A stretch of 44,465 bases of DNA, taken from the NCBI GenBank assembly GCA_944386695.1, contig CALXCB010000006.1, forward strand, positions 1-44,465. Direction: 5' to 3'. Shown here piece by piece: positions 1 to 8,006 of this stretch. Source of the DNA: an uncultured Clostridia bacterium. Lineage in GTDB: Bacteria; Bacillota; Clostridia; TANB77; CAG-508. Position 1 is the first letter of the stretch. The number at the start of each line of letters is the position of its first letter. The notes beneath the pieces were generated by a model. That model had not been told where the DNA came from. It saw nothing but the letters and a program-made list of their open reading frames with translations, and did no database searches. A program made the position numbers and the translations under genes.

Positions 1-107
1 TCATTTCAATCTAACGGAATTGCTGAAGTTTTCATACAGTGATCACTCCACTAACTGTGAATGGTAACACAAAATTTAAATAAATTAATTATTTTTTTCA
101 ATAATGT

Positions 108-135
108 TTGATTTATTGTCAAAAAATGATACAAT
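108..135 (+). promoter_or_regulatory. Promoter of the hydrogenase operon
   Basis: A -35-like TTGATT at 108-113 and a -10 TACAAT at 130-135 are separated by 16 bp. A TG at 127-128 gives an extended -10 (TGnTACAAT). The inverted repeat TTTGA/TCAAA at 107-111 and 119-123 overlaps the -35 and could be an operator, for example for a redox regulator, but it does not match the Rex consensus well. The predicted start site lies about 25 bases upstream of the hydC Shine-Dalgarno (AAGGAGAG). Confidence 0.6.
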
Positions 136-166
136 ATAAAATAAATAAAAAACAAGGAGAGACGAT

Positions 167-649
167 ATGGAAGAAAAATGTGTTAATCAAAAAGTAGCAA
201 CAGAAACAAAAGAAATATTAGAAAGATACCCAAAAGAAAAAGATCAATTAATTATGATTTTAAACGATGTACAAGAAAAATATGGCTATATACCTAAACA
301 AGCACAAATGGTTATCTCTGAAGAATTATCAATACCAATGGCAGAGATATATGGAGTCATAACATTTTATTCAAGATTTACTTTAGCACCAAAAGGAAAA
401 TACAATATATCAATTTGTCTGGGAACAGCATGTTATGTAAAAGGATCACAAAAATTATTAGATAGAGCAAAAGAAAGATTAAAAATTGAGCCAGGAGAAG
501 TAACACCAGACGGAAAGTTTTCTTTAGATGATGTAAGGTGTGTAGGGGCATGTGGTTTAGCGCCAGTATTTATGGTAAATGATGAAGTATATGGAAATGC
601 AACAGTAAAAGGATTTGATGAAGTAATTGATAAATATATGAAAGAATAA
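167..649 (+). CDS. hydC: Trimeric [FeFe] hydrogenase subunit, NuoE-like [2Fe-2S] protein (HydC)
   Basis: This 160-residue protein is a thioredoxin-fold [2Fe-2S] subunit of the NuoE/HydC family, which relays electrons next to the flavin subunit in NADH-linked multimeric hydrogenases. The four cluster cysteines are visible as CLGTAC near residue 85 and CVGACG near residue 125. An N-terminal helical region precedes them, and the length matches Thermotoga HydC (about 160). The start follows AAGGAGAG with good spacing. The gene is first in hydC-hydB-hydA, and hydB begins 13 bases after its stop. Because the next gene is a HydB-type NuoF fusion and the third a hydrogenase, it is assigned to the hydrogenase rather than to respiratory complex I. 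It should be cytoplasmic. Confidence 0.92.
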   Translation: MEEKCVNQKVATETKEILERYPKEKDQLIMILNDVQEKYGYIPKQAQMVISEELSIPMAEIYGVITFYSRFTLAPKGKYNISICLGTACYVKGSQKLLDRAKERLKIEPGEVTPDGKFSLDDVRCVGACGLAPVFMVNDEVYGNATVKGFDEVIDKYMKE

Positions 650-662
650 AAGGAGGTAATCC

Positions 663-2519
663 ATGAAAACAATTGAGGAAATAGAAAAAATAAGAAGTGA
701 GAAAAGAAAAGAATTAGAATTAAGAGTAAATACTCAAGCAGATACAAGAGAAAAACATATATTAGTATGTAGAGGAACAGGTTGTACATCTTCTAAATCT
801 CCTAAAATAATAGAAAACTTTAGAAAAATAATAGAAGAAAAAAATATTCAAAATGTAAGAGTAATACAGACTGGTTGTTTTGGCTTATGTGCAAAAGGTC
901 CAATTGTTATTATAAGACCAGAAGAAACATTTTATGCTCATGTAAAACCAGAAGATTGTGAAGAAATTATTGAGTCACATATTTGTAATGGAAAAAAAGT
1001 AGAAAGACTGTTATGTAAAGATGTTGATGGAACAATAGTTAATAAACTAGACGATTTAAATTTCTATAAAAAACAAAAAAGAATAGCATTAAAAAATTGT
1101 GGTGTAATAGATCCAGAAAATATAGATGAATATATAGCTTTTGATGGATATAAAGCTATAGAAAAAGTACTAACAGGTATGAATCAAGAGGAAGTAATAG
1201 ATATTATTTCAAAATCAGGATTAAGAGGTCGTGGAGGAGCAGGATTCCCAACAGGTAAAAAATGGAGTTTTGCTAAAGCAGAAGAAAGTGATCAAAAATA
1301 TATAGTATGTAATGCAGATGAGGGAGATCCAGGAGCATTTATGGATAGAAGTATTCTAGAAGGAGATCCACATTGTGTATTAGAGGCAATGACAATTGCA
1401 GGATTTGCAATAGGAGCAAATCAAGGATATATATATGTAAGAGCAGAATACCCAATAGCTGTGCAAAGACTAAAAATAGCAATAAAGCAAGCAAGAGAAT
1501 ATGGTTTACTTGGAGATAATATATTAGGTACAGGATTTAATTTTGACATAGATATAAGACTTGGTGCAGGAGCTTTTGTTTGCGGAGAAGAAACAGCTCT
1601 TTTAGAATCAATAGAAGGAAAAAGAGGTCAGCCAAGAGTAAAACCTCCATATCCTGCAAGTAAGGGATTATTCGGCAAACCAACAGTTATCAATAATGTA
1701 GAAACATTAGCTAATATAACAAAAATAATTTTAAATGGTGCTGAATGGTATTCAAGTATAGGAACAGAAAAATCAAAAGGAACAAAAGTATTTGCACTTG
1801 GAGGAAATGTAAATAATGTAGGATTAGTAGAAGTACCTATGGGAACAACACTTCGTGAAATTGTATATGATATAGGTGGGGGGATTCCAAATGGAAGAGG
1901 ATTTAAAGCAGCTCAAACAGGAGGACCATCAGGAGGTTGTATACCAGCAGAGCATTTAGATACACCTATTGACTATGAATCTTTAGCAAGTATTGGTTCA
2001 ATGATGGGGTCAGGTGGACTAATTGTTATGGATGATACAAAATGTATGGTATCTCTTGCTAAATTCTATTTAGAGTTTACAGTAAAAGAAAGTTGTGGAA
2101 AGTGTACTCCTTGTAGAATTGGAACCAAAAGAATGTTAGAAATATTAGAAAAATTATGTGTTGGAGAAGGAGATGAATATGATATTTATAGATTAGAGAA
2201 GTTAGCTGTAAATATAAAAAAGGCAAGTGTTTGTGGATTAGGGCAAAGTGCACCAAACCCAGTAATAAGTACACTAAAATACTTTAGAGAAGAATTTAGG
2301 CAACATGCATTATTAAAAGAATGTAGAACAAATGAATGTAAAGCTTTATCAAAAATAGAAATAGATCCTGAAAAATGCAAAGCTTGTGGACTATGTCAAA
2401 GAAATTGTCCTGTTCAAGCAATAGAGGGAGAAGCAAGGGAAAAGAGAGTAATTAATCAAGAAAAATGTATAAAATGTGGAACTTGTATAACAAGTTGTCC
2501 ATTCCATGCAATTAGATAA
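663..2519 (+). CDS. hydB: Trimeric [FeFe] hydrogenase flavoprotein subunit (HydB, NuoF-like)
   Basis: This 618-residue subunit binds FMN and several iron-sulfur clusters and is expected to exchange electrons with NAD(H) in an electron-bifurcating hydrogenase. Domains in order are an N-terminal thioredoxin-like [2Fe-2S] domain (CRGTGC near residue 36, CFGLC near 72), the NuoF flavin core with the glycine-rich GRGGAGFPTGKKW near 180 and NADEGDPGAF near 207, an SLBB-type segment, a [4Fe-4S] motif ESCGKCTPCR near 475, and two C-terminal ferredoxin motifs (CKACGLCQRNC and CIKCGTCITSC). This architecture and length match Thermotoga HydB (about 626 residues). The start has a strong AAAGGAGGT site. 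Translation is probably coupled to hydC. Confidence 0.93.
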   Translation: MKTIEEIEKIRSEKRKELELRVNTQADTREKHILVCRGTGCTSSKSPKIIENFRKIIEEKNIQNVRVIQTGCFGLCAKGPIVIIRPEETFYAHVKPEDCEEIIESHICNGKKVERLLCKDVDGTIVNKLDDLNFYKKQKRIALKNCGVIDPENIDEYIAFDGYKAIEKVLTGMNQEEVIDIISKSGLRGRGGAGFPTGKKWSFAKAEESDQKYIVCNADEGDPGAFMDRSILEGDPHCVLEAMTIAGFAIGANQGYIYVRAEYPIAVQRLKIAIKQAREYGLLGDNILGTGFNFDIDIRLGAGAFVCGEETALLESIEGKRGQPRVKPPYPASKGLFGKPTVINNVETLANITKIILNGAEWYSSIGTEKSKGTKVFALGGNVNNVGLVEVPMGTTLREIVYDIGGGIPNGRGFKAAQTGGPSGGCIPAEHLDTPIDYESLASIGSMMGSGGLIVMDDTKCMVSLAKFYLEFTVKESCGKCTPCRIGTKRMLEILEKLCVGEGDEYDIYRLEKLAVNIKKASVCGLGQSAPNPVISTLKYFREEFRQHALLKECRTNECKALSKIEIDPEKCKACGLCQRNCPVQAIEGEAREKRVINQEKCIKCGTCITSCPFHAIR

Positions 2520-2526
2520 TGACAAA

Positions 2527-2592
2527 AGGGACCGGGTCTTTTTTGTACATTTTTCAAAAGGGTCGTTTCCTTTTGCAAAAAGAACCGACCCC
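2527..2592. repeat. Small palindromic intergenic element between hydB and hydA
   Basis: The two ends are imperfect inverted repeats: GGGACCGGGTC followed by T's on the left, and a matching A-rich segment ending GAACCGACCCC on the right. The right half forms its own hairpin, arms 2560-2574 and 2577-2591 with two mismatches. Its G/C content is far above its surroundings. It looks like a REP- or MITE-type element or an RNA processing signal inside the operon. I saw no second copy in this window. Confidence 0.55.
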
Positions 2593-2625
2593 AATGAAAA
2601 ATATAAATGAAAGGAAAAGTGAAAT

Positions 2626-4380
2626 ATGGATGAAGAAATTGTTACACTAACTATAGATGGAGTAGAAGTAAAAGCTAAAAAAGGAACAACAATATTACAA
2701 GCAGCAAAAGAATCAGGGATAGATATACCAACATTGTGTTTTTTAAAAGACATAAATGAAATGGGAGATTGTAGAATGTGTATAGTAGAGGTAGAAGGAA
2801 GAAAAGGATTTGCTACTTCATGTATACAAACAGTAGAAGAAGGAATGGTAGTGCATACTCATACGCCAAATGTATTAGAAGCAAGACATGTAATACTTGA
2901 TTTAATAATATCTAATCATGCAAAAGATTGTTTAACTTGTACTCGTTCGGGAAATTGTGAATTACAAGAATTAGCTGTAAAATTTAATATACAAAATGTA
3001 GAATTTCCTGGAGAAATGACTAAACATAAAGTGGATGATAAATCACCTGCTATAGTTAGAGATTTTAATAAATGTATATTATGTAGAAGATGTATTTCAA
3101 CATGTAAGAATGTACAAGAAATAGGAGCTATAGATTGTATTGAAAGAGGTTTCGAATCTTGTATATCAACTACATATGACCATAGTTTAAATGATGTTGA
3201 CTGCACATTTTGTGGTCAATGTATTGAAAGTTGTCCAACAGGAGCATTACATGAAAAAGAGTCAATAAATGATGTTTGGGTAAAAGTTAAAGATCCAGAT
3301 ACATATGTAGTAGTTCAAACAGCACCAGCAGTAAGAGTAGCATTAGGTGAAGAATTTGGAATGCCTATAGGTACAAATGTAAAAGGAAAAATGGTAACAG
3401 CACTAAAAAGAATAGGATTTGACAAAGTTTTTGATACAAATACAGGGGCAGATCTTACTATAATGGAAGAAGCTAATGAATTTGTAGAAAGAGTACAAAA
3501 CAATGGAGTATTACCTATGATTACATCTTGTAGTCCAGGATGGGTACGTTTTGCTGAAAAAAATTATGGCGATCTTTTAGATCATTTATCAAGTTGTAAA
3601 TCACCACATCAAATGTTTGGTGCAATTATAAAATCATATTTTGCTGAAAAATATGGAATAGATAAAAATAAAATATGTACAGTATCTGTTATGCCATGTA
3701 TTGCTAAAAAATATGAATGTAGTAGACCTGAAATGGAAGTAGATGGTCTAAGAGATGTAGATTATGTAATTACTACAAGAGAGTTAGCTAGAATGATAAA
3801 ACAAGCAAATATTGAATTTACAGAATTAGAAGACAGCAATTTTGATGATCCTATGGGAGAGGCAAGTGGAGCTGGAGCAATTTTTGGAACAACAGGTGGA
3901 GTTATGGAAGCTGCAATAAGAACAGCTGTAGATACATTAGAAAATAAAGATGTAGGAAAAATTGAATATAAAGAAGTTCGTGGAGAAAAACAAATAAAAG
4001 AAGCAACTTTAAATATAGCTGGAAAAGAAATAAAAATAGCTGTTGCAAGTGGATTAGCAAATGCAAGAAAAATAATGGACCAAATAAGAAAAGGAGAGTC
4101 ACCATATCATTTTGTAGAAATAATGGCATGCCCGGGAGGATGTGTTATGGGGGGTGGCCAACCAATTAAAAGTGCTAAAATAAGATCAACAGTTGATGTT
4201 AGAAAATTAAGAGCAGATAGTATATATGAAATTGATGAAAAAAGTGTAATAAGAAAGTCACATGAAAGTCCTGTAATGCAAAAATTATATGCTGAATATT
4301 TAGAAAAACCAGGAAGTCATTTGGCACATAAATATTTACATACTACATATACTCCAAAACCAAAATATAATATTAATTAA
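2626..4380 (+). CDS. hydA: [FeFe] hydrogenase catalytic subunit (HydA)
   Basis: This 584-residue enzyme reduces protons to H2 (or oxidises H2) at an H-cluster. Visible in order are an N-terminal [2Fe-2S] ferredoxin domain with CFLK, CRMC and TSC cysteines (residues about 38-66), a His/Cys-ligated [4Fe-4S] motif HAKDCLTCTRSGNC near 100, two ferredoxin [4Fe-4S] motifs (CILCRRC near 150, CTFCGQC near 195), then the H-cluster domain. H-cluster motifs are TSCSPGW (Cys302-Ser303), VMPC (Cys358) and MACPGGC (Cys502, Cys506). Length resembles Clostridium pasteurianum CpI (574). It lacks the C-terminal thioredoxin-like extension of Thermotoga HydA. Ser303 occupies the place of the second cysteine of the usual TSCCPxW motif. 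With hydB and hydC it should form a soluble NADH/ferredoxin-linked complex. Confidence 0.95.
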   Translation: MDEEIVTLTIDGVEVKAKKGTTILQAAKESGIDIPTLCFLKDINEMGDCRMCIVEVEGRKGFATSCIQTVEEGMVVHTHTPNVLEARHVILDLIISNHAKDCLTCTRSGNCELQELAVKFNIQNVEFPGEMTKHKVDDKSPAIVRDFNKCILCRRCISTCKNVQEIGAIDCIERGFESCISTTYDHSLNDVDCTFCGQCIESCPTGALHEKESINDVWVKVKDPDTYVVVQTAPAVRVALGEEFGMPIGTNVKGKMVTALKRIGFDKVFDTNTGADLTIMEEANEFVERVQNNGVLPMITSCSPGWVRFAEKNYGDLLDHLSSCKSPHQMFGAIIKSYFAEKYGIDKNKICTVSVMPCIAKKYECSRPEMEVDGLRDVDYVITTRELARMIKQANIEFTELEDSNFDDPMGEASGAGAIFGTTGGVMEAAIRTAVDTLENKDVGKIEYKEVRGEKQIKEATLNIAGKEIKIAVASGLANARKIMDQIRKGESPYHFVEIMACPGGCVMGGGQPIKSAKIRSTVDVRKLRADSIYEIDEKSVIRKSHESPVMQKLYAEYLEKPGSHLAHKYLHTTYTPKPKYNIN

Positions 4381-4394
4381 AAAATGGGGTGAAG

Positions 4395-6305
4395 ATGGAA
4401 GCAATAAAAAATCGTGAAATAAAAGAAGTAAAAGAAGAATTAAATAAAAGTAAGAAAAAAATTATATTAGATATAATAACAAACAATTTAATATTTATAA
4501 TAGGAAGTTTATTGTTAATATATAAAGGACTATTATTAAATACACTTTTGGAATTACAAATAACGGAAAACCTTGTTAAATATATCATTATGGTTTCATT
4601 ACTTATTATGTGTTCTACAATAAATAACAAGAATAAATTTGGATATATATATTTGAATATTGTATATTTGATTGTTACAATTATAATATTTGCCGATTTT
4701 TTATATTATAATTATGCCACAAATTTCTTATCTTTTTATCAGATAGTAAATATACAATATAGCAAAGAAATTGCAAGTGGTTTATCTTGTATTATAAATA
4801 CAAAAAGCATACTAATGTTTTTTGTAGACAATGTTTTGATGTTAATATTAAGTGTTTTTGCTTGTAGAAAATTTAAAAATACATATTATAGAAATAGAAT
4901 TATGAAAATAATAATTATATTAGTAATAATTGTATTAAATATATTTTTTGTTAAAGAAAATATAAATGATATTTATCAGGCAAAGGGATATAATAAATCA
5001 TTAATTATTCAAGATATCTCTATTTATTATTATCATTATGAAGATGCTAAAGACTATTTTTCAAGTTTATTGGGTAAAGAAAAAATAGACGAAGAAAAAT
5101 TCCAAGCTGTATATGATAATTATATTAATGTGGAAAAAACACTAACAGATTATACAGGAATAGCACAAGATAGCAATGTTATAATTTTACAACTTGAAAG
5201 TTTAAATGAATATATAATAGGAAAACAAGTCAATGGAAAAGAAATAACACCAAATCTAAATAAGTTTTTTAATGATAATATTTATTGTAGTGACATGTAT
5301 AACCAAGGACTTGGAAGTACTGCTGATTCAGAATTCGAAATGGAAAATTCAATGTATCCATTAGAAAACGGTTATGTTTTCCAAAAATATTATAATAATA
5401 CATGGTTAGATATTTATTCAACACTTAGAGAAAATGGTTATTATACTTCTTTTATGCATCCAAATACAAGTACATTTTGGAATAGAGAAGAGGTTTATAA
5501 CACAGGATATCAAGTAGATGAGTATAATGATATAAATAGCTTTCAAAATATTGAGCAAGCGGGAGAATTTTACTCAGATGAAGGATTTTTAGAAGAAGCG
5601 GTTCAAATAATGAATTCATACGAAGGAAAATTTTGTACGACTTTAGTAAGTGTTACTACTCATATACCATTTTATTTAGATGGAGTTTCAGATTTAGAAA
5701 ATAAAGTAACAATAACACAAGATGATGTTAGTGAATTTGAGGACGAAACATTTAGAAATTATTTAATTTCTTGTAATTTTGTTGATTATGCTTTTGGTAA
5801 ATTTATTCAGGAGCTAGAAGAAACAGGGTTAATAGAAAATAGTATATTAATTGTATATGGAGATCATGGAGCAAGTATATCAAATGTAGATGATATAGTT
5901 AAACTATATAATGAAAATGGAATAGAATATTCTGAATTTGAAGATTATATTAAAGAAGTACATATTCCATTTGGAATGAAAATCCCCGGATTGGGATGTA
6001 ATGATACAATAAAAAGAAGTGTTGCAAAAATAGATATAAAACCAACAATATTAGATTTATTAGATGTAGAAGATAAATTTTCAATAGGAAATACTATATT
6101 TTCAGGTAAAGATTATTCTTTTATAAAAGGATTAGGTTATGTTACAAGTACTAATTATTGTATTAATGGAATTTATTATGATAGAGAAAAAATAGAAGAA
6201 ATAGAAGAAAATGAAGATTTACAGAGTTTGCTAAAACAAATGGAAGACGAAATTTATTTATCAGATACAATAATAAAAAATGATTTGATAAAAGATATAA
6301 TGTAG
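4395..6305 (+). CDS. LtaS-like lipoteichoic acid synthase family membrane phosphotransferase
   Basis: This 636-residue membrane protein belongs to the LtaS/alkaline-phosphatase superfamily, which builds glycerol-phosphate polymers on the outer face of the membrane. About five hydrophobic helices lie between residues 25 and 190, followed by an extracellular catalytic domain. The nucleophile motif GLGSTADSEF (Thr309) matches the S. aureus GQGKTSDSEF site; a metal-binding start LQLESLNEY, FMHPN, TTHIPF and YGDHGAS also match the family. A GTG at 4389 is in frame, but ATG 4395 is chosen because GGGG lies 5 bases upstream of it. It begins 14 bases after hydA and may be read through from that operon. 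The substrate could be another phosphoglycerol polymer rather than classical lipoteichoic acid. Confidence 0.85.
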   Translation: MEAIKNREIKEVKEELNKSKKKIILDIITNNLIFIIGSLLLIYKGLLLNTLLELQITENLVKYIIMVSLLIMCSTINNKNKFGYIYLNIVYLIVTIIIFADFLYYNYATNFLSFYQIVNIQYSKEIASGLSCIINTKSILMFFVDNVLMLILSVFACRKFKNTYYRNRIMKIIIILVIIVLNIFFVKENINDIYQAKGYNKSLIIQDISIYYYHYEDAKDYFSSLLGKEKIDEEKFQAVYDNYINVEKTLTDYTGIAQDSNVIILQLESLNEYIIGKQVNGKEITPNLNKFFNDNIYCSDMYNQGLGSTADSEFEMENSMYPLENGYVFQKYYNNTWLDIYSTLRENGYYTSFMHPNTSTFWNREEVYNTGYQVDEYNDINSFQNIEQAGEFYSDEGFLEEAVQIMNSYEGKFCTTLVSVTTHIPFYLDGVSDLENKVTITQDDVSEFEDETFRNYLISCNFVDYAFGKFIQELEETGLIENSILIVYGDHGASISNVDDIVKLYNENGIEYSEFEDYIKEVHIPFGMKIPGLGCNDTIKRSVAKIDIKPTILDLLDVEDKFSIGNTIFSGKDYSFIKGLGYVTSTNYCINGIYYDREKIEEIEENEDLQSLLKQMEDEIYLSDTIIKNDLIKDIM

Positions 6306-6341
6306 TGTATGAAAAAATAATTACCAAGAGGTGTTAGTAAA

Positions 6342-7079
6342 ATGGGAAGAAAAGGACATAGAAATCAAAAGAAAAGTTTTTGGGGGCTTATTATAGTTAT
6401 AATTTTCTTGGCTATTAGTGTTGCTTTCGGAGAAGATTTTACAAATATAGCAAAAGAAAGCCAGCAAGTATCTGAAAGCAAAACTAATACATATTTTAAT
6501 GTAGAAGATATCCCTGAGTATACAGATAAAATATATATTGAAATCAATAATAATGAACCATATTTTACTGAAAGTGATTATACTACAGAAGCTTTTGAAA
6601 AATATAGTGAACTAGATGATCTAGGAAGATGTGGTGTAGCATATGCAAATATTTGTAAAGAAATTATGCCAACAGAAGAAAGAAAAGATATTAGTGAAAT
6701 AAAACCAACAGGTTGGGTTCAAAAGAAGTATAATGGAGAATATTTGTATAATAGATGTCATTTAATAGGCCATCAATTAGCAGGTGAAGATGCAAATGAA
6801 TTAAATTTAATTACTGGAACAAGATATTTTAATGTTTCAGGAATGCTACCTTTTGAGAATCAGATTGCAGACTATATCGAAGAAAATGAAAACAATCATG
6901 TTTTGTATAGAGTTACACCAATATTTCAAGATGAAAATCTTGTAGCAAGTGGGGTTACATTAGAGGCATATTCAGTAGAAGATAATGGACAAGGTGTTTG
7001 TTTTAATGTATATGTTTATAATGTAGAACCAGGGATTACAATTGACTATAAAACAGGGGAAAGTTCTGAAAATAAATAA
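6342..7079 (+). CDS. Membrane-anchored DNA/RNA non-specific endonuclease (EndA/NucA type)
   Basis: This 245-residue protein has one N-terminal hydrophobic segment (residues about 13-31) followed by an extracellular beta-beta-alpha metal nuclease domain. The core motif is NRCHLIGHQLAG near residue 137, a variant of the DRGH motif in which the catalytic histidine is kept, followed by ANELNLITGTRYFNV and MLPFENQIADY, where the Asn and Glu support metal binding. The family includes the DNA-entry nuclease EndA and secreted nucleases, so roles in DNA uptake, nutrient scavenging or competition are possible. Its start follows AGAGGTG. The neighbours are LtaS-like and a DnaB-like helicase; no competence genes are visible here. 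Confidence 0.82.
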   Translation: MGRKGHRNQKKSFWGLIIVIIFLAISVAFGEDFTNIAKESQQVSESKTNTYFNVEDIPEYTDKIYIEINNNEPYFTESDYTTEAFEKYSELDDLGRCGVAYANICKEIMPTEERKDISEIKPTGWVQKKYNGEYLYNRCHLIGHQLAGEDANELNLITGTRYFNVSGMLPFENQIADYIEENENNHVLYRVTPIFQDENLVASGVTLEAYSVEDNGQGVCFNVYVYNVEPGITIDYKTGESSENK

Positions 7080-7095
7080 AAAATCACATATTTTA

Positions 7096-7124
7096 TTGAA
7101 AAAAGTAAAAAAACGATGTATAAT
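7096..7124 (+). promoter_or_regulatory. SigA-type promoter for the gene at 7209
   Basis: TTGAAA at 7096-7101 and TATAAT at 7119-7124 are separated by exactly 17 bp. The predicted transcription start is near 7131, giving a leader of about 78 bases. Confidence 0.75.
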
Positions 7125-7128
7125 ACCA

Positions 7129-7194
7129 CTAGTTTAAAATCTTTTTGCTATTGTTCTATAGCAATAATTCCAAAAATTAAAAATTATAAACTAG
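7129..7194 (+). promoter_or_regulatory. Structured 5' leader abutting the Shine-Dalgarno
   Basis: CTAGTTTA at 7129-7136 is the exact complement of TAAACTAG at 7187-7194. Between them sits a hairpin, TTGCTAT 7145-7151 with ATAGCAA 7158-7164. The right arm runs into the Shine-Dalgarno AGGAGGGTGA (7193-7202), so pairing could hide it. The predicted start site at about 7131 trims the first two bases of the left arm. I do not recognise a riboswitch class. Confidence 0.45.
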
Positions 7195-7208
7195 GAGGGT
7201 GACGCATA

Positions 7209-7916
7209 TTGAATTTAGACTTATTCAATAATTTAATTAATAATGCAAAAGAAAATGAATTAGTTCAAAATCTAATTAAAGAATTAACAAACTATTTAGA
7301 GAATTTTAATGAAAAAGGAAATAATCAAGGCATGAGTATTGATAGTATAGAAAAAGAATATAAGTTAAATACTGATTCTTCAAAAGAATTAAAATCTGAA
7401 CGAAACAGAATATTAAAAGAACAGGCAGAAGAACTAGAAGAAGGAGAGAGTTTGTATTATGTTTCATACAAAAATGAATTTAAAGACACATACCAAATTC
7501 TTGAATTTGATAATATGGGTGAAAATAAATCTTTTTATTTATCAAAAGAAGAATTGCCTGATAATATATCTGTAGATAAAGTTATGAAAAAAATTAATGA
7601 TAGTTTTATTATAGATAATGATCTTACACAAAATGTTATGAACAAGATTGAGAATTCTGCAAAAATAATATCAGAAAAACAAAATGAAAAATTAAGTCAA
7701 TATAGGAATGAAGGTACTTTATATCAAGTAGTTGATCATAGTTCACACGGTTTATATTTACAAAACAAAGATAACAATATTGTATTTGAAGAAACTAAGT
7801 TATCAGAAGAATTAATGAATAAATTAGGAAATGATTATATATTGAGATATAAAGACGGAGAATATATATATGAAGAAGAATTGACAGAACAGTTTTTTCA
7901 AAATTTGAAAAATTAA
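7209..7916 (+). CDS. Acidic cytoplasmic protein of unknown function
   Basis: I do not recognise this 235-residue protein. It has no signal peptide or membrane segment and is rich in Glu, Asp, Lys and Asn, with amphipathic helical stretches at residues 40-85 and 135-165. The second half holds short beta-type segments. The start is TTG 7209 behind a very strong AGGAGGGTGA; no ATG lies near. It has its own promoter and a structured leader, and is followed by a separately promoted DnaB-like helicase. Codon use resembles its neighbours, so there is no sign of recent transfer. Confidence 0.7.
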   Translation: MNLDLFNNLINNAKENELVQNLIKELTNYLENFNEKGNNQGMSIDSIEKEYKLNTDSSKELKSERNRILKEQAEELEEGESLYYVSYKNEFKDTYQILEFDNMGENKSFYLSKEELPDNISVDKVMKKINDSFIIDNDLTQNVMNKIENSAKIISEKQNEKLSQYRNEGTLYQVVDHSSHGLYLQNKDNNIVFEETKLSEELMNKLGNDYILRYKDGEYIYEEELTEQFFQNLKN

Positions 7917-7953
7917 AGGATGAGATTTTACAAAATAGAATAAATAAAAAATA

Positions 7954-7982
7954 TTGAATAAATAAAAAAGCAATGATATAAT
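7954..7982 (+). promoter_or_regulatory. SigA-type promoter with extended -10 for the helicase gene
   Basis: TTGAAT at 7954-7959 and TATAAT at 7977-7982 are separated by 17 bp, with TGA immediately before the -10 (extended -10). The predicted start near 7989 leaves a short leader of about 18 bases. Confidence 0.75.
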
Positions 7983-8006
7983 AACTCCGAGAGGAGTGGG
8001 TGGAAA

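Noticed and set aside
1..42. Short open end (SFQSNGIAEVFIQ, stop at 40-42) that might be the tail of an upstream gene; also the 10-bp palindrome AGTGATCACT at 38-47
   Set aside because: Thirteen residues cannot be identified or shown to be coding, and the palindrome has no T-run or partner signal to name it.
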